A DNA stretch of 64,000 bases from assembly GCF_013408555.1 (NCBI RefSeq), contig NZ_JACBZN010000001.1, positions 434,001-498,000 on the forward strand, in the 5' to 3' direction. Numbering within the stretch: position 1 is the stretch's first letter; each line of letters starts with the position of its first letter. The position numbers and the translations under genes are program-made. Below are positions 53,942-61,898 of this stretch, piece after piece. Below the pieces are notes generated by a model. It was not told where the DNA came from. It did no database searches and was given only the letters and a program-made list of their open reading frames with translations. The DNA comes from Aeromicrobium tamlense (lineage in GTDB: Bacteria > Actinomycetota > Actinomycetes > Propionibacteriales > Nocardioidaceae).

Positions 53942-55057
53942 TCATCGGGTAGGCGTAGCTCCCCAATATGATCCATGCGAGGACGCCAATGAGGATTTCA
54001 TCACGGACTCCGCCGCCTTGCGGGTGCGGTCCTCGGCACTCGGCCACAGGTGCGCGTAGGTGTTGAGCGTCGTCGTCGCTTTCGCGTGACCCAGTGAGCG
54101 TTGCACCGTCACCACGTCGCAGCCGGCAGCGATCAGTCCGGAAGCGTAGAAGTGCCGAAGGTCGTGCAACTTGACGCCGGACAGCCCCGCGTCACGCAAG
54201 GTCTTGCGCCACCAGTACCCCACGGTGTTTTGATGAGGAGGATCGCCACCATCACCCACGAAGATCCACTGGCATGGCCCGTGGTTGCCGTGGACGGCGA
54301 TGTGCTGGGCGAGCAGCTCGACAAGACTGTTGGCGAGGTACACGGCTCGCTCGGAGCCGTACTTCGGTTCCCGCACGTCGACGGCGCCTCCCGCGACGCG
54401 CTGAACCTGTCGACTCACTGACAACGACTTGCGCAGGAAGTTGATGTCGCCAGCTTGGACGGCCGCCGCCTCGCCCAGTCGGAGTCCAGCGAACGCGCAC
54501 AGCGCGATGAACGTCCTGAACCTGTCGTCGGCGACGGTCAGGAGTTGTCCCACCTCCTCGGGTGTTGGGATCGACATGGCGGCCTCGGGACGACGGCCCC
54601 GGGGGAGCCGTACGCCATCGGTCGGATCGGACCCGATCACCCGGTCCTTCAGCGCGGCGCGGAAGACCGAACGGACGTTCACGTAGCGCGTCTTGATGGT
54701 TCCTGGGGCGAGCCGAGCCGAGTCCATCGATTTGATCCACGCTTCGACCTCGGACCGGCGCACGTCCTTTATCGGCTTGTCGCCGAACGGCACCGACCGC
54801 GCGGCGAGCGACATTGCAAGCACTGTGCCCGGCACCCGTACCTGTCGCGATGACCACTCGCCGTAGAACGCGGCGAACGTGATGCGACCGGCCTTGGGGT
54901 CGGCGTAGTTGCCAGTGAGCACCGATGCCGACGTTTCGTCAAGCCAGCGTTGCGCGTCGATCTTTCGCTCGAAGTGCCGAGCGTGCTCGTTGCCGCCATC
55001 GTCGCGGTACCTGGCCCGCCACTTGCCGTTGGGCCGTTTCGCGATGTTTCCGGCCAT
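53942..55057 (-). CDS. Tyrosine recombinase (phage-type integrase)
   Basis: A protein of 371 residues. N-terminal arm-binding domain (KRPNGKWRARYRDDGGNEHARHF), core-binding SAM-like domain (about 70-160), and a catalytic domain with Arg about 190 (FAGLRLGEAAAV), H-x-x-R about 297-300 (KLHDLRHFYASGL), His about 323 (LGHAKATTT) and the nucleophile Tyr about 332 (TLNTYAHLW). AAGGAG precedes ATG 55057. Directs site-specific integration; the attachment site is not identified and no tRNA is next to it. The excisionase gene lies 58 nt upstream on the same strand. Confidence 0.94.
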   Translation of the reverse strand: MAGNIAKRPNGKWRARYRDDGGNEHARHFERKIDAQRWLDETSASVLTGNYADPKAGRITFAAFYGEWSSRQVRVPGTVLAMSLAARSVPFGDKPIKDVRRSEVEAWIKSMDSARLAPGTIKTRYVNVRSVFRAALKDRVIGSDPTDGVRLPRGRRPEAAMSIPTPEEVGQLLTVADDRFRTFIALCAFAGLRLGEAAAVQAGDINFLRKSLSVSRQVQRVAGGAVDVREPKYGSERAVYLANSLVELLAQHIAVHGNHGPCQWIFVGDGGDPPHQNTVGYWWRKTLRDAGLSGVKLHDLRHFYASGLIAAGCDVVTVQRSLGHAKATTTLNTYAHLWPSAEDRTRKAAESVMKSSLASSHGSYWGATPTR

Positions 55058-55115
55058 GGTGATGCTCCTTCCGGACTGATTCCATCGTCTCTCTGGGATC
55101 GGACACCGATGCTGT

Positions 55116-55349
55116 TCAGCGGTGGTCCTGTGGACGGTTGGTCTGCTCGGTGAGCCACAGGATGAGCTCGGCGCGCCAGTAGCGGACATGACGGCCGACC
55201 TTGAAGCTGCGGGGCCCGCAGCCGAGGTGCCGCCAGTAGCGCAGTGTGCCTTCAGGGACGCGGAGGAATCGGCATGCCTCCTGGAGGCTGAGCATCTCGT
55301 CGCCCAAGTTCGGGGCGGGGCGGTTGAAGGGGATCGGTTCTGCGGTCAT
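55116..55349 (-). CDS. Excisionase-like helix-turn-helix protein
   Basis: A protein of 77 residues. MLSLQEACRFLRVPEGTLRYWRHLGCGPRSFKVGRHVRY, in short the pattern LSLQEACRFL...RYWRHLG...FKVGRHVRYWR, is a MerR/AlpA-like winged helix (HTH_17) seen in excisionases. Promotes excision by bending attachment DNA. GAGGAGC lies about 6 nt before the ATG. It precedes the integrase in the same operon, and is divergent from the XRE gene. Confidence 0.9.
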   Translation of the reverse strand: MTAEPIPFNRPAPNLGDEMLSLQEACRFLRVPEGTLRYWRHLGCGPRSFKVGRHVRYWRAELILWLTEQTNRPQDHR

Positions 55350-55445
55350 GGTGGTGCTCCTCGATGAGATCGACCCGATCGGGCCCGGGGTCGGCATGTC
55401 CGACCTCGTACCGAAGGTGTTCAGCCGAAACCATCGATCATGAGC

Positions 55446-55451
55446 GATAAT
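55446..55451 (+). promoter_or_regulatory. -10 box (GATAAT), leaderless, XRE gene
   Basis: GATAAT ends 6 nt before ATG 55458. It suggests the protein starts there and not at ATG 55440, which has no ribosome site. Confidence 0.45.
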
Positions 55452-55457
55452 TTGAGG

Positions 55458-56060
55458 ATGCAGCCCGAGACCGTGATTCAGACCGCGCGGAAGGCGGCAG
55501 GGCTGACGCAGGGTGAGCTCGCAAGACTCGCGCAGACACAGCAGTCGTCGATCTCGGAGTACGAACGGAAGCGCAAGTCGCCGACACTGGACGTGGTGGA
55601 ACGGCTCGTCGACGCCGCCGACGCGAAACTGGTGGTCGAGCCGCTCCCGCTGTGGGACGAGGACGAGTCCGAGACGTGGATCTTCCCGGAGCGGTTGTGG
55701 CGAGTGCCCGCACCTCAGTGCTTCGCTCGGGTTGAGGTCTGGTTCTTCAGATCCGTGACGGGCGGTAAGGACACGTGGGACCTTGCCGATCGCCAAGACC
55801 GGATCGAGTTCTACGAGATTGCGCTGCAAGAGGGCTTCTACACCATCATGGAGCCCACTGTGGACGGGGCCCTACTCGTTGAGGCGTGGCCGGACATGGA
55901 CATCCCGGATGAACTCCGGGCGGTGTGGCAGCCGGCGATCGACGCCGCGAGTGGTGTGTCACGGCGCGACGAACCGCCGCTGGACCCCGGCGGCTACAAC
56001 GCAGAGATTGCGGCTAAACGCGGATGGCGTTACCCGCCGACGAAGCGTCGGAGGGCTTAG
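55458..56060 (+). CDS. XRE-family helix-turn-helix protein with unknown C-terminal domain
   Basis: A protein of 200 residues from ATG 55458 (206 from ATG 55440). XRE DNA-binding domain about 4-58: TARKAAGLTQGELARLAQTQQSSISEYERKRKSPTL in pattern, with SSISEYE as recognition helix. The remaining 130 residues (WIFPERLWRVPAPQCF, RIEFYEIALQEGFYTIMEPTVDGALLVEAWPDM in part) match no domain I recognise and end in a basic tail. It may repress the int-xis operon across the divergent gap, or be an antitoxin-like protein without a visible toxin. Its stop is 5 nt from that of the convergent relaxase. Confidence 0.75.
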   Translation: MQPETVIQTARKAAGLTQGELARLAQTQQSSISEYERKRKSPTLDVVERLVDAADAKLVVEPLPLWDEDESETWIFPERLWRVPAPQCFARVEVWFFRSVTGGKDTWDLADRQDRIEFYEIALQEGFYTIMEPTVDGALLVEAWPDMDIPDELRAVWQPAIDAASGVSRRDEPPLDPGGYNAEIAAKRGWRYPPTKRRRA

Positions 56061-56065
56061 TCCGG

Positions 56066-58669
56066 TCACCTCAGGCTCCGAGCCTCTGGGATGGGGACTT
56101 GGCTGCGGGCGGGCGGTGTCGGTCGATGCCCGAGTTGTGGTCCGTAGCGATCGATGGCGTCGATCGCCTGTCTGCGGGCGTGGGCAGGTCCGAGGTCGGC
56201 GCGGTCGCGGCTGAAGACGTCGATCCATTGCTTTCGGGCGTCGTCCACGGATTCGGCGACCAGGTGGGCGCGGTTGGATGCGCGGCCTCGGGTCATGGCG
56301 ACGTAGGCGGCTGCGGCTCCTGTGGTGTCGTCGATGGCGACGTGCGCGGAGTCAACGGTCTCGCCCTGGGCGCCGTGCACGGTGCGGGCGTACGCGAGTT
56401 CGACGAACCGCGCGGCGTAGTCAGCCGGGATCTCGCGATCTCGTCCGCGGCCGCGCAGGAGCAGGCTGCCATCGTTCCGGATCCTGGCCACGGTCCAGGT
56501 TTGACGGTTCGCGACCTGGAGACTCGGATCGTTGCGGCGGGTGGCGACCCGGTCGCCGAGCCCGATCTGCTCGCCGTGCGTGGTCGTGACACTGGCTGCC
56601 GGTGGGGCGTGCCTTCGGTCTCGGATGGCGGCGTTGAGCTCGGCGATCTGCTCACGGGTGTCGGCGATGACCAGGTCGCCTGACGCCCCAGTCTCGGCGA
56701 GGGAAGCGGTTCGTTCCGTTTCGGAGTGGTGGACCTCGATCCGTCCTCGGCGGTGGAGTGCATCGAAGATCGCGCCCGGGTCCTCTCCGGTGCGCATCCG
56801 CAGGCTCAACGCGGCGTAGTCGGGGTCGGTGAATCGGTGCACCTTCTCGAGCCTCGTGACGGCTGTCGGGTGGGCCCAGGCGATGGCGTGGTCGAGGACA
56901 CCGCCGCGACCGACGGCGGGCAGTTGATGTCGGTCGCCGACGAAGGCCACCCGAGCCCCGGCCTCGTCGGCGAGGGCGAGAAGCGCGCGAGCGGTGTCCT
57001 GGTCGAGCATCCCGGCCTCGTCGATGAGCAGAAGATCGCCGACGCTGAGCCGAGCCGCGGCGGATGGCGCCGGGTTCGCCTGTCGGGTCCAGACTCCGTC
57101 GGCCGTCCAGCGCCACCCATGTTGGTGGATCAGCCACGCCGCGGAGTGACCCGCGGCCCCGGCTTCGGCGGCAGCGACTTCGGCGGCTTTCAACGTCGGC
57201 GTGACCACCATCAGTCGGTGGCCCTGCCGCGCCAGCGCGTCCTTGGTCGAGCGCAGGGCGGTGGTCTTCCCGGCGCCGGCTGCACCTTCGACCACGACCA
57301 GTGGCCCGTCGCCAGCCAAGACGCCGACCACGGCAGCGTGGGTCGGATCGATCCGCACCAGACCACGCCGGACGATGCGAGCCTTGCGGGCCGGATGAGT
57401 CCCCCGCCGCGCAATCCGCGTGACGATGTCGTCTTCGACGTCGAGCACCGTCCGTGAGCACAGGGATCGGACGTGCTCGGGCACTTCCGCCCCGCTGAGC
57501 AGCTCGACGCACCGGTCGACGGCGCGAGCGGTGATGTCCTCGGCGAGTTCGGCCCTGGCGGCCGGGTCGGAGATGAGCCCGGACTTTGCGAGCACGACCT
57601 CGGTCTTTCCGCGGATGTCGGCGGAGTTCCATGCCGACCGTTTGGCGCCGAGCATCGTGATCACGAGCCCGGCGGCGGCATCGGGGTCGATCCATCCCGA
57701 GTGGGTCCCAGTGAGCGAGACCGAGCCGGTAGGGTCCTCGTAGCCCAGGTCAAGCAGTTCGGCGTTCCAGCGCGCCACGAGTTCTCTGCCGTCCTTCGGC
57801 ACGACCTTGTCGGGGCGGGCTGTCGCCCAGGCGCGCCTGTCCCAAGCCTCGCGGAGTCGAGGACCGGGTTCTTCACCGTGGTGATCACAGCGCCAGTCGG
57901 CTTCGTACCGATCGACGTTGCGGCGGATCTGCGCGGTCCTCGTGCTGAACGCGCCGACGTAGGGGAGAAGTTCGCGGATCTCGCTGGTCTCGGCGTCGAG
58001 CGCGAACCCGTGCGACGCGAGGACCGACCGGAAGTGCGGGTCGGTGGCGACCGCCGCGTGTCCGATCCCGTTGATGGCTTCGATGCTGTCGCGGATCCCG
58101 ACCGAGTGGATGCCCCGCCATGTGCCGGCCGCCCGGACCCGGGCATTGATCTGCAAGTGGAGGTGCCGGTGCGGATCGCCGGCTCGCGAGGTGTAGTGCC
58201 GGATCACCGCGGCTTCGATCGTCCCGACCGGTACCTGCACCTGGCGTCCGCGCGGACCCACTCGGGTGGTCGCGTGGTCGGCGACCCAGCCCACGATCTG
58301 GTTCGCCGCTCGGTCCTGCGCGGCATCCAACGCTGCCGAGATCTCCGGATGGAGCGCGGCGGCCAGCGACCAGGTCTTGGGTCCGTTGACGGTGACCTCG
58401 ACGAACCGCAGCGCGTTCGCGTCGTCGCGAAGCCGGCCCTTCTCGGCGCCCGTGTCGACGTCGATGCCGGCGACCCATCGCTCGTAGGTCGCACCGTCCA
58501 TCGGGCCGGCCTGGTCGACGCGGCCTCTGGTGGCGCTGAGTCGTTCAGCGACTCTGGTGCCCTCGGCGAGGTAGTAGTCGTCGGCGCGGGAGCGATCGCG
58601 TTCCACGTAGGCGCGCGCGGCCTTCGCTTCGCCGCGGTAGAACTTCACGCCGCCGTGCACTCGAATCAC
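56066..58669 (-). CDS. MobF-family conjugative relaxase-helicase
   Basis: A protein of 867 residues. TrwC relaxase domain about 1-300: paired Tyr32-Tyr33 (RADDYYLAEG) for nicking, and the metal-binding GDPHRHLHLQINAR (HxHxH, about 165-172). RecD-like helicase domain about 430-860: Walker A GAAGAGKTTAL (about 463), Walker B LLLIDEAGML (about 546), VGDRHQLPAV and the C-terminal GAQGETVDSAHVAI and YVAMTRGRASNR. It nicks oriT and leads transfer. Shorter than most TraA proteins. GTG 58669 (VIRVHGGVKFYRG) is chosen as relaxases of this type start here; an upstream ATG 58777 would span the inverted repeat. Confidence 0.9.
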   Translation of the reverse strand: MIRVHGGVKFYRGEAKAARAYVERDRSRADDYYLAEGTRVAERLSATRGRVDQAGPMDGATYERWVAGIDVDTGAEKGRLRDDANALRFVEVTVNGPKTWSLAAALHPEISAALDAAQDRAANQIVGWVADHATTRVGPRGRQVQVPVGTIEAAVIRHYTSRAGDPHRHLHLQINARVRAAGTWRGIHSVGIRDSIEAINGIGHAAVATDPHFRSVLASHGFALDAETSEIRELLPYVGAFSTRTAQIRRNVDRYEADWRCDHHGEEPGPRLREAWDRRAWATARPDKVVPKDGRELVARWNAELLDLGYEDPTGSVSLTGTHSGWIDPDAAAGLVITMLGAKRSAWNSADIRGKTEVVLAKSGLISDPAARAELAEDITARAVDRCVELLSGAEVPEHVRSLCSRTVLDVEDDIVTRIARRGTHPARKARIVRRGLVRIDPTHAAVVGVLAGDGPLVVVEGAAGAGKTTALRSTKDALARQGHRLMVVTPTLKAAEVAAAEAGAAGHSAAWLIHQHGWRWTADGVWTRQANPAPSAAARLSVGDLLLIDEAGMLDQDTARALLALADEAGARVAFVGDRHQLPAVGRGGVLDHAIAWAHPTAVTRLEKVHRFTDPDYAALSLRMRTGEDPGAIFDALHRRGRIEVHHSETERTASLAETGASGDLVIADTREQIAELNAAIRDRRHAPPAASVTTTHGEQIGLGDRVATRRNDPSLQVANRQTWTVARIRNDGSLLLRGRGRDREIPADYAARFVELAYARTVHGAQGETVDSAHVAIDDTTGAAAAYVAMTRGRASNRAHLVAESVDDARKQWIDVFSRDRADLGPAHARRQAIDAIDRYGPQLGHRPTPPARSQVPIPEARSLR

Positions 58670-59086
58670 CGCCCCAACGGGGTCCGTCGACAACCAACGG
58701 ACCCCTAAAATTGACTGAGAGGCCGCCCGTTTCCGGACAACCCCATCTACGTCCTTCGTAGCATGCGTGCCGCGCAAAGTTAACGAGGGAGGGAAGCCGA
58801 GAAGCTAGATATGTGATCGCGTTTCTCATACTCGACGACGCTCAACGATGTTCCTCGATCTAGAACGTGGTTGCGCGGAAACGGCGTGGCACTGTGAGGC
58901 GACCTGATCCTGCGCCCACGGCATACGGCTGTGGGTGGTTGTCTCATGACCGACTTCCGCGTAGCTCCTATTCGACCACCTCCCTCGTTTCAGTCATCCG
59001 TTGATGCAGATTCTCCAGACGCCGACGCTGGACTCGCATATCGTGATCCGGACGTGGCGCAGTTGACTTGCATGTAGGGGGCTCGC
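58670..59086. other. Intergenic 417 nt with candidate oriT
   Basis: No gene is supported. It holds the inverted repeat at 58679-58705, a small hairpin CTACG-TCCTT-CGTAG (58747-58761), an 11-nt inverted pair AACGAGGGAGG (58782-58792 with 58979-58989), and is less GC-rich than the relaxase gene. It probably carries the relaxase promoter (minus strand), oriT, and the promoter of the OLD-family gene. Confidence 0.5.
58679..58705. other. Inverted repeat, candidate oriT or relaxase operator
   Basis: GGGGTCCGT-N9-ACGGACCCC, perfect 9-bp arms, ending 10 nt before the relaxase GTG and next to an A/T-rich stretch (TAAAATTG). Relaxases recognise such a repeat beside the nic site, but it could also be a repressor site. 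Confidence 0.45.
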
Positions 59087-60853
59087 TTGAAACTCATTCG
59101 CGCACGGGTGAAGGACTTCCGCAGTTTCGTTGGCGAGCACGATTTTGATTTGTCGTCTGGAGTGAACTACTTCGTCGGCCCCAATAACTGCGGGAAATCC
59201 AATCTCATAGCCGCGCTCGTGTTGGCTCTCGATCCCGATGCTCGATACGACTCAGCTTTGGATAGGCCAGCACAAACGGCCGGCATGGGTGCCCCCCCGA
59301 AGACGCGGATCACGCTGACAGTGCTGGTGGGCTCAACACCCGTCGAAAAGACGCTTCTCGCTCGTGCGCGTGCCTACGAAATGGCGGTCCGAGAGTCACG
59401 CGGGATAGCGACTACCGGGAACGTCCAGACGTATGCGGATGAGAAGGAGGTTCGCCTTGTCGTCACGTTCACTGGTGCTGGGGCTCGGCAAGTCGCATTC
59501 CAGGCGAAGGGGCAAGGGGCTGCCTCCTTGACCGCGGATGCGGACGAGTCACAAAAGCTCTATGAACAGTTCAGCAAGTCGATCCGCCTAGTGGTGCTTC
59601 ACAGTGGGGAAGACTTGGCTCAGGTCCTCCAGGGTCGGTTTCGGGATATCCTTCACTACGTCATCCGGGACCACCTAGCCACAGAGGTCGGAACCGCAGA
59701 GGCGGCGCGTGAGACGTACATTCGAGCGTTGCAGGAGCAGTTGCTTGGGCCGCTTCAAAAGCAGGTGGAAGGCCTAGTGAACGGCCTGTTTCCCGAGATC
59801 GAGATCGCGGAACTCGTCCCCGATATCCCTGGGCTGATGGAGACGCTTTCAAGCGTGGACGTGCGGCTGCACGATGCTGCGCTCACCCAACTCGCTGGCA
59901 AGGGAACCGGCGTCAGGGGGGCCGTCCTAGTTGCGATGCTTCAGTACCTGGTCGAACAAAGCCGGCGATCGCTCGTACTTGCAGTTGAAGAACCGGAGGC
60001 GTTCCTCCACCCTGCCGCCCAAGAAGCTGTCATGACGCGACTGGAGTCGCTCGCCCAGCGCCCGGACGTCACCCTCGTTGTGACGACGCATTCCCCCTAC
60101 GTGGTCTCGCAAAAGCCAGAGGCTCGCGTGTCTTCTCTCCGGAAGGATGCCGAGGGTCGAACAACCCTCGCCGACAGCGTGTCGGGTGATGGCGACTTGA
60201 CCCAGGTTCTTGGGCCGCTCTTTCGAGATAGTGGATTTGCTCGTGTCATTCAAAAGGCCACGGCCGTACCTCCGGGAACCCGGGGCGTTGTCATCACCGA
60301 GGGTTACACGGACGGGTTCTTCGTGCAGACAGGTTGCAAGGTGGCGTCTCGCGAGCAACTGCTAGACGGGATCCATTTCATCCCGGCTGGAAAGGCCGCC
60401 CAGGTCGTAGTTCAAGCCATTCTCGCTACTGCGGCGTCAGATCTCCCAGTTGTGGCCCTCCTGGACTTCGATGACAACGGTCGCGCCGCACGCGACCGAC
60501 TGAAGGATATGAACTGGAATCCGAAGCGAGAGCTGCTGATGCTCTCGGACTGGCCGAACAAGTGCAAAAAGGGACACGACGTCGAAATCGAGGACCTCAT
60601 CCCCAACACGGTCGTGGAGAAACTGATCGCGAAATCTGGAGGCGAAGCTGCTGCGATCGACGGGAAAGAGAACTGCGATGTTGGTTGGCATTACCGCCCG
60701 AACGTGATCTGGAAAGAAGCCGCCATTGATCACTTGGGAGGGACTCTCAAGAAGGCCGACTGTTCCGGGCTGATCTGGGTTGCAGAGGCGATCGATTCCA
60801 GAGTGAGTGCAATCGCCGCGGCGAAAGCCAAGTCAGCCACTCATAAGAAGTGA
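59087..60853 (+). CDS. OLD-family ATPase-TOPRIM nuclease (GajA-like)
   Basis: A protein of 588 residues. N-terminal ABC-type ATPase split by a coiled middle: Walker A GPNNCGKSN (about 31-39), signature-like GTGVRGAVLVAM, Walker B LVLAVEEPEAFLHP (about 298-311), His switch VVTTHSPYVV (about 330-339). C-terminal TOPRIM: VVITEGYTDGFF (Glu about 404) and VVALLDFDDNGRA (DxD about 461-463), which bind metal for DNA cleavage. OLD proteins include phage P2 Old and Gabija GajA. No UvrD-like GajB follows; instead an EVE-DUF3883 gene does. The TTG start has AGGGGG 6 nt upstream. Lower GC than the core. Confidence 0.88.
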   Translation: MKLIRARVKDFRSFVGEHDFDLSSGVNYFVGPNNCGKSNLIAALVLALDPDARYDSALDRPAQTAGMGAPPKTRITLTVLVGSTPVEKTLLARARAYEMAVRESRGIATTGNVQTYADEKEVRLVVTFTGAGARQVAFQAKGQGAASLTADADESQKLYEQFSKSIRLVVLHSGEDLAQVLQGRFRDILHYVIRDHLATEVGTAEAARETYIRALQEQLLGPLQKQVEGLVNGLFPEIEIAELVPDIPGLMETLSSVDVRLHDAALTQLAGKGTGVRGAVLVAMLQYLVEQSRRSLVLAVEEPEAFLHPAAQEAVMTRLESLAQRPDVTLVVTTHSPYVVSQKPEARVSSLRKDAEGRTTLADSVSGDGDLTQVLGPLFRDSGFARVIQKATAVPPGTRGVVITEGYTDGFFVQTGCKVASREQLLDGIHFIPAGKAAQVVVQAILATAASDLPVVALLDFDDNGRAARDRLKDMNWNPKRELLMLSDWPNKCKKGHDVEIEDLIPNTVVEKLIAKSGGEAAAIDGKENCDVGWHYRPNVIWKEAAIDHLGGTLKKADCSGLIWVAEAIDSRVSAIAAAKAKSATHKK

Positions 60854-60967
60854 AGTACCGCCTGACGCCATTTCGCATTGGACGACAACGTCCGTCCCGA
60901 CTACCCAAGCGCCAAACCAAGAGCTGGAGATCCCAGCCCCCTGTTCTCGAAACTCCGAGGTCGCCCC

Positions 60968-61822
60968 ATGTCGCTCGATGTCGAACAACCAGCAGCCTAC
61001 GTCTTCACGCTGGAGTACGCCGACGCCTCGAACTGGGAGATTTGTAAAGCCAGGGGATTGGTCGGAGTGCGCCAGAGTCCTCAAGGCCAAGCCACCGCAC
61101 GGCTTGTCAAGGAAGGGGATGTGCTCTACGTGTGGAGGGGCGGGGGACAAAGGTCGGGAGCGGGTCTGATCGCCAGGGTCCTCGTCGCGGGCGCGGCCTA
61201 CGAGCCAGTTGCCGGTGAGGCGCCTTGGCCCAACCCGGCGTCATTCACTTACCTGATTCCGATCGTCTTGGACGAGGAGCTCGTCGAACCAATTACTGAC
61301 AGGTTCCCTGGCAACCGAATGGGAGCGCGTTTCAAGCTCCAAAATACGGCACTTCAGAAAGGCCTGATGAGGGTCTCGGACGAATCACGGGACCTGCTCG
61401 AAGCCTGCTTCTCAAGCCGGTCACGGGATCTGCTCGAGATGCTTCCCGTCGTCACGCGCGGGAGATGGTCGACCGACCAGGACCTGATCCGAAAGGTGGA
61501 GCACGCGGCCGTCGAAGCGGCGCGGGACTTCCTGGGGGATGAGGGCTGGCGTGAGATTCGCGATTGCCAACTCGACGGATGCGGTTACGACTTCATCTTC
61601 CGAGACCACTACGGGCGCGAGCGCTTTGTCGAAGTGAAGGGTACGACCTCCGACCAGCCGCATTTCCAGTTGACTCGACTTGAGCACCAGATCGTGTCGA
61701 ACGACCCAAGGGCACGGATCTGCGTCGTTACGAGAGCCCTAACAGCACCACGGATTCATCTGCTCGAATGGCCGGACGTACGCGATCTCGGCGTCAAACC
61801 CGTCGTGTGGCAGGTCGGCTGA
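60968..61822 (+). CDS. EVE-DUF3883 fusion protein (modified-base reader plus nuclease-like domain)
   Basis: A protein of 284 residues. N-terminal EVE/PUA-like domain about 9-130: AAYVFTLEYADASNWEICK, GDVLYVWRGGGQRSGAGLIARVLV. C-terminal DUF3883 domain about 185-270: the PD-(D/E)xK-like GYDFIF (Asp about 207) and RFVEVKG (Glu about 222, Lys 224), then HFQLTRLE. EVE domains bind modified cytosine in restriction proteins, and DUF3883 is found in defence genes. It could guide or regulate the OLD nuclease, or cut modified phage DNA; inference. Starts 114 nt after the OLD gene; ATG 60968 follows GAGG, and a TTG at 60878 would add 30 residues. Confidence 0.82.
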   Translation: MSLDVEQPAAYVFTLEYADASNWEICKARGLVGVRQSPQGQATARLVKEGDVLYVWRGGGQRSGAGLIARVLVAGAAYEPVAGEAPWPNPASFTYLIPIVLDEELVEPITDRFPGNRMGARFKLQNTALQKGLMRVSDESRDLLEACFSSRSRDLLEMLPVVTRGRWSTDQDLIRKVEHAAVEAARDFLGDEGWREIRDCQLDGCGYDFIFRDHYGRERFVEVKGTTSDQPHFQLTRLEHQIVSNDPRARICVVTRALTAPRIHLLEWPDVRDLGVKPVVWQVG

Positions 61823-61898
61823 CGCACCCGGATGACGCGGCGCGCGCCCTGATCAGCGCCGTGAGTTGTATCGGGCGACTGTCACGGGATCCGCCTCT

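Noticed and set aside
53795..58830. Similar strings GATTGCGTTTCTCG (about 53796) and GATCGCGTTTCTCA (about 58816) as possible att repeats
   Set aside because: Only 12 of 14 bases agree and they would enclose the integrase and relaxase alone; too short to support.
59087..61822. Calling the OLD pair Gabija
   Set aside because: The partner is EVE-DUF3883, not a UvrD/GajB helicase; no such helicase is adjacent in the visible region.
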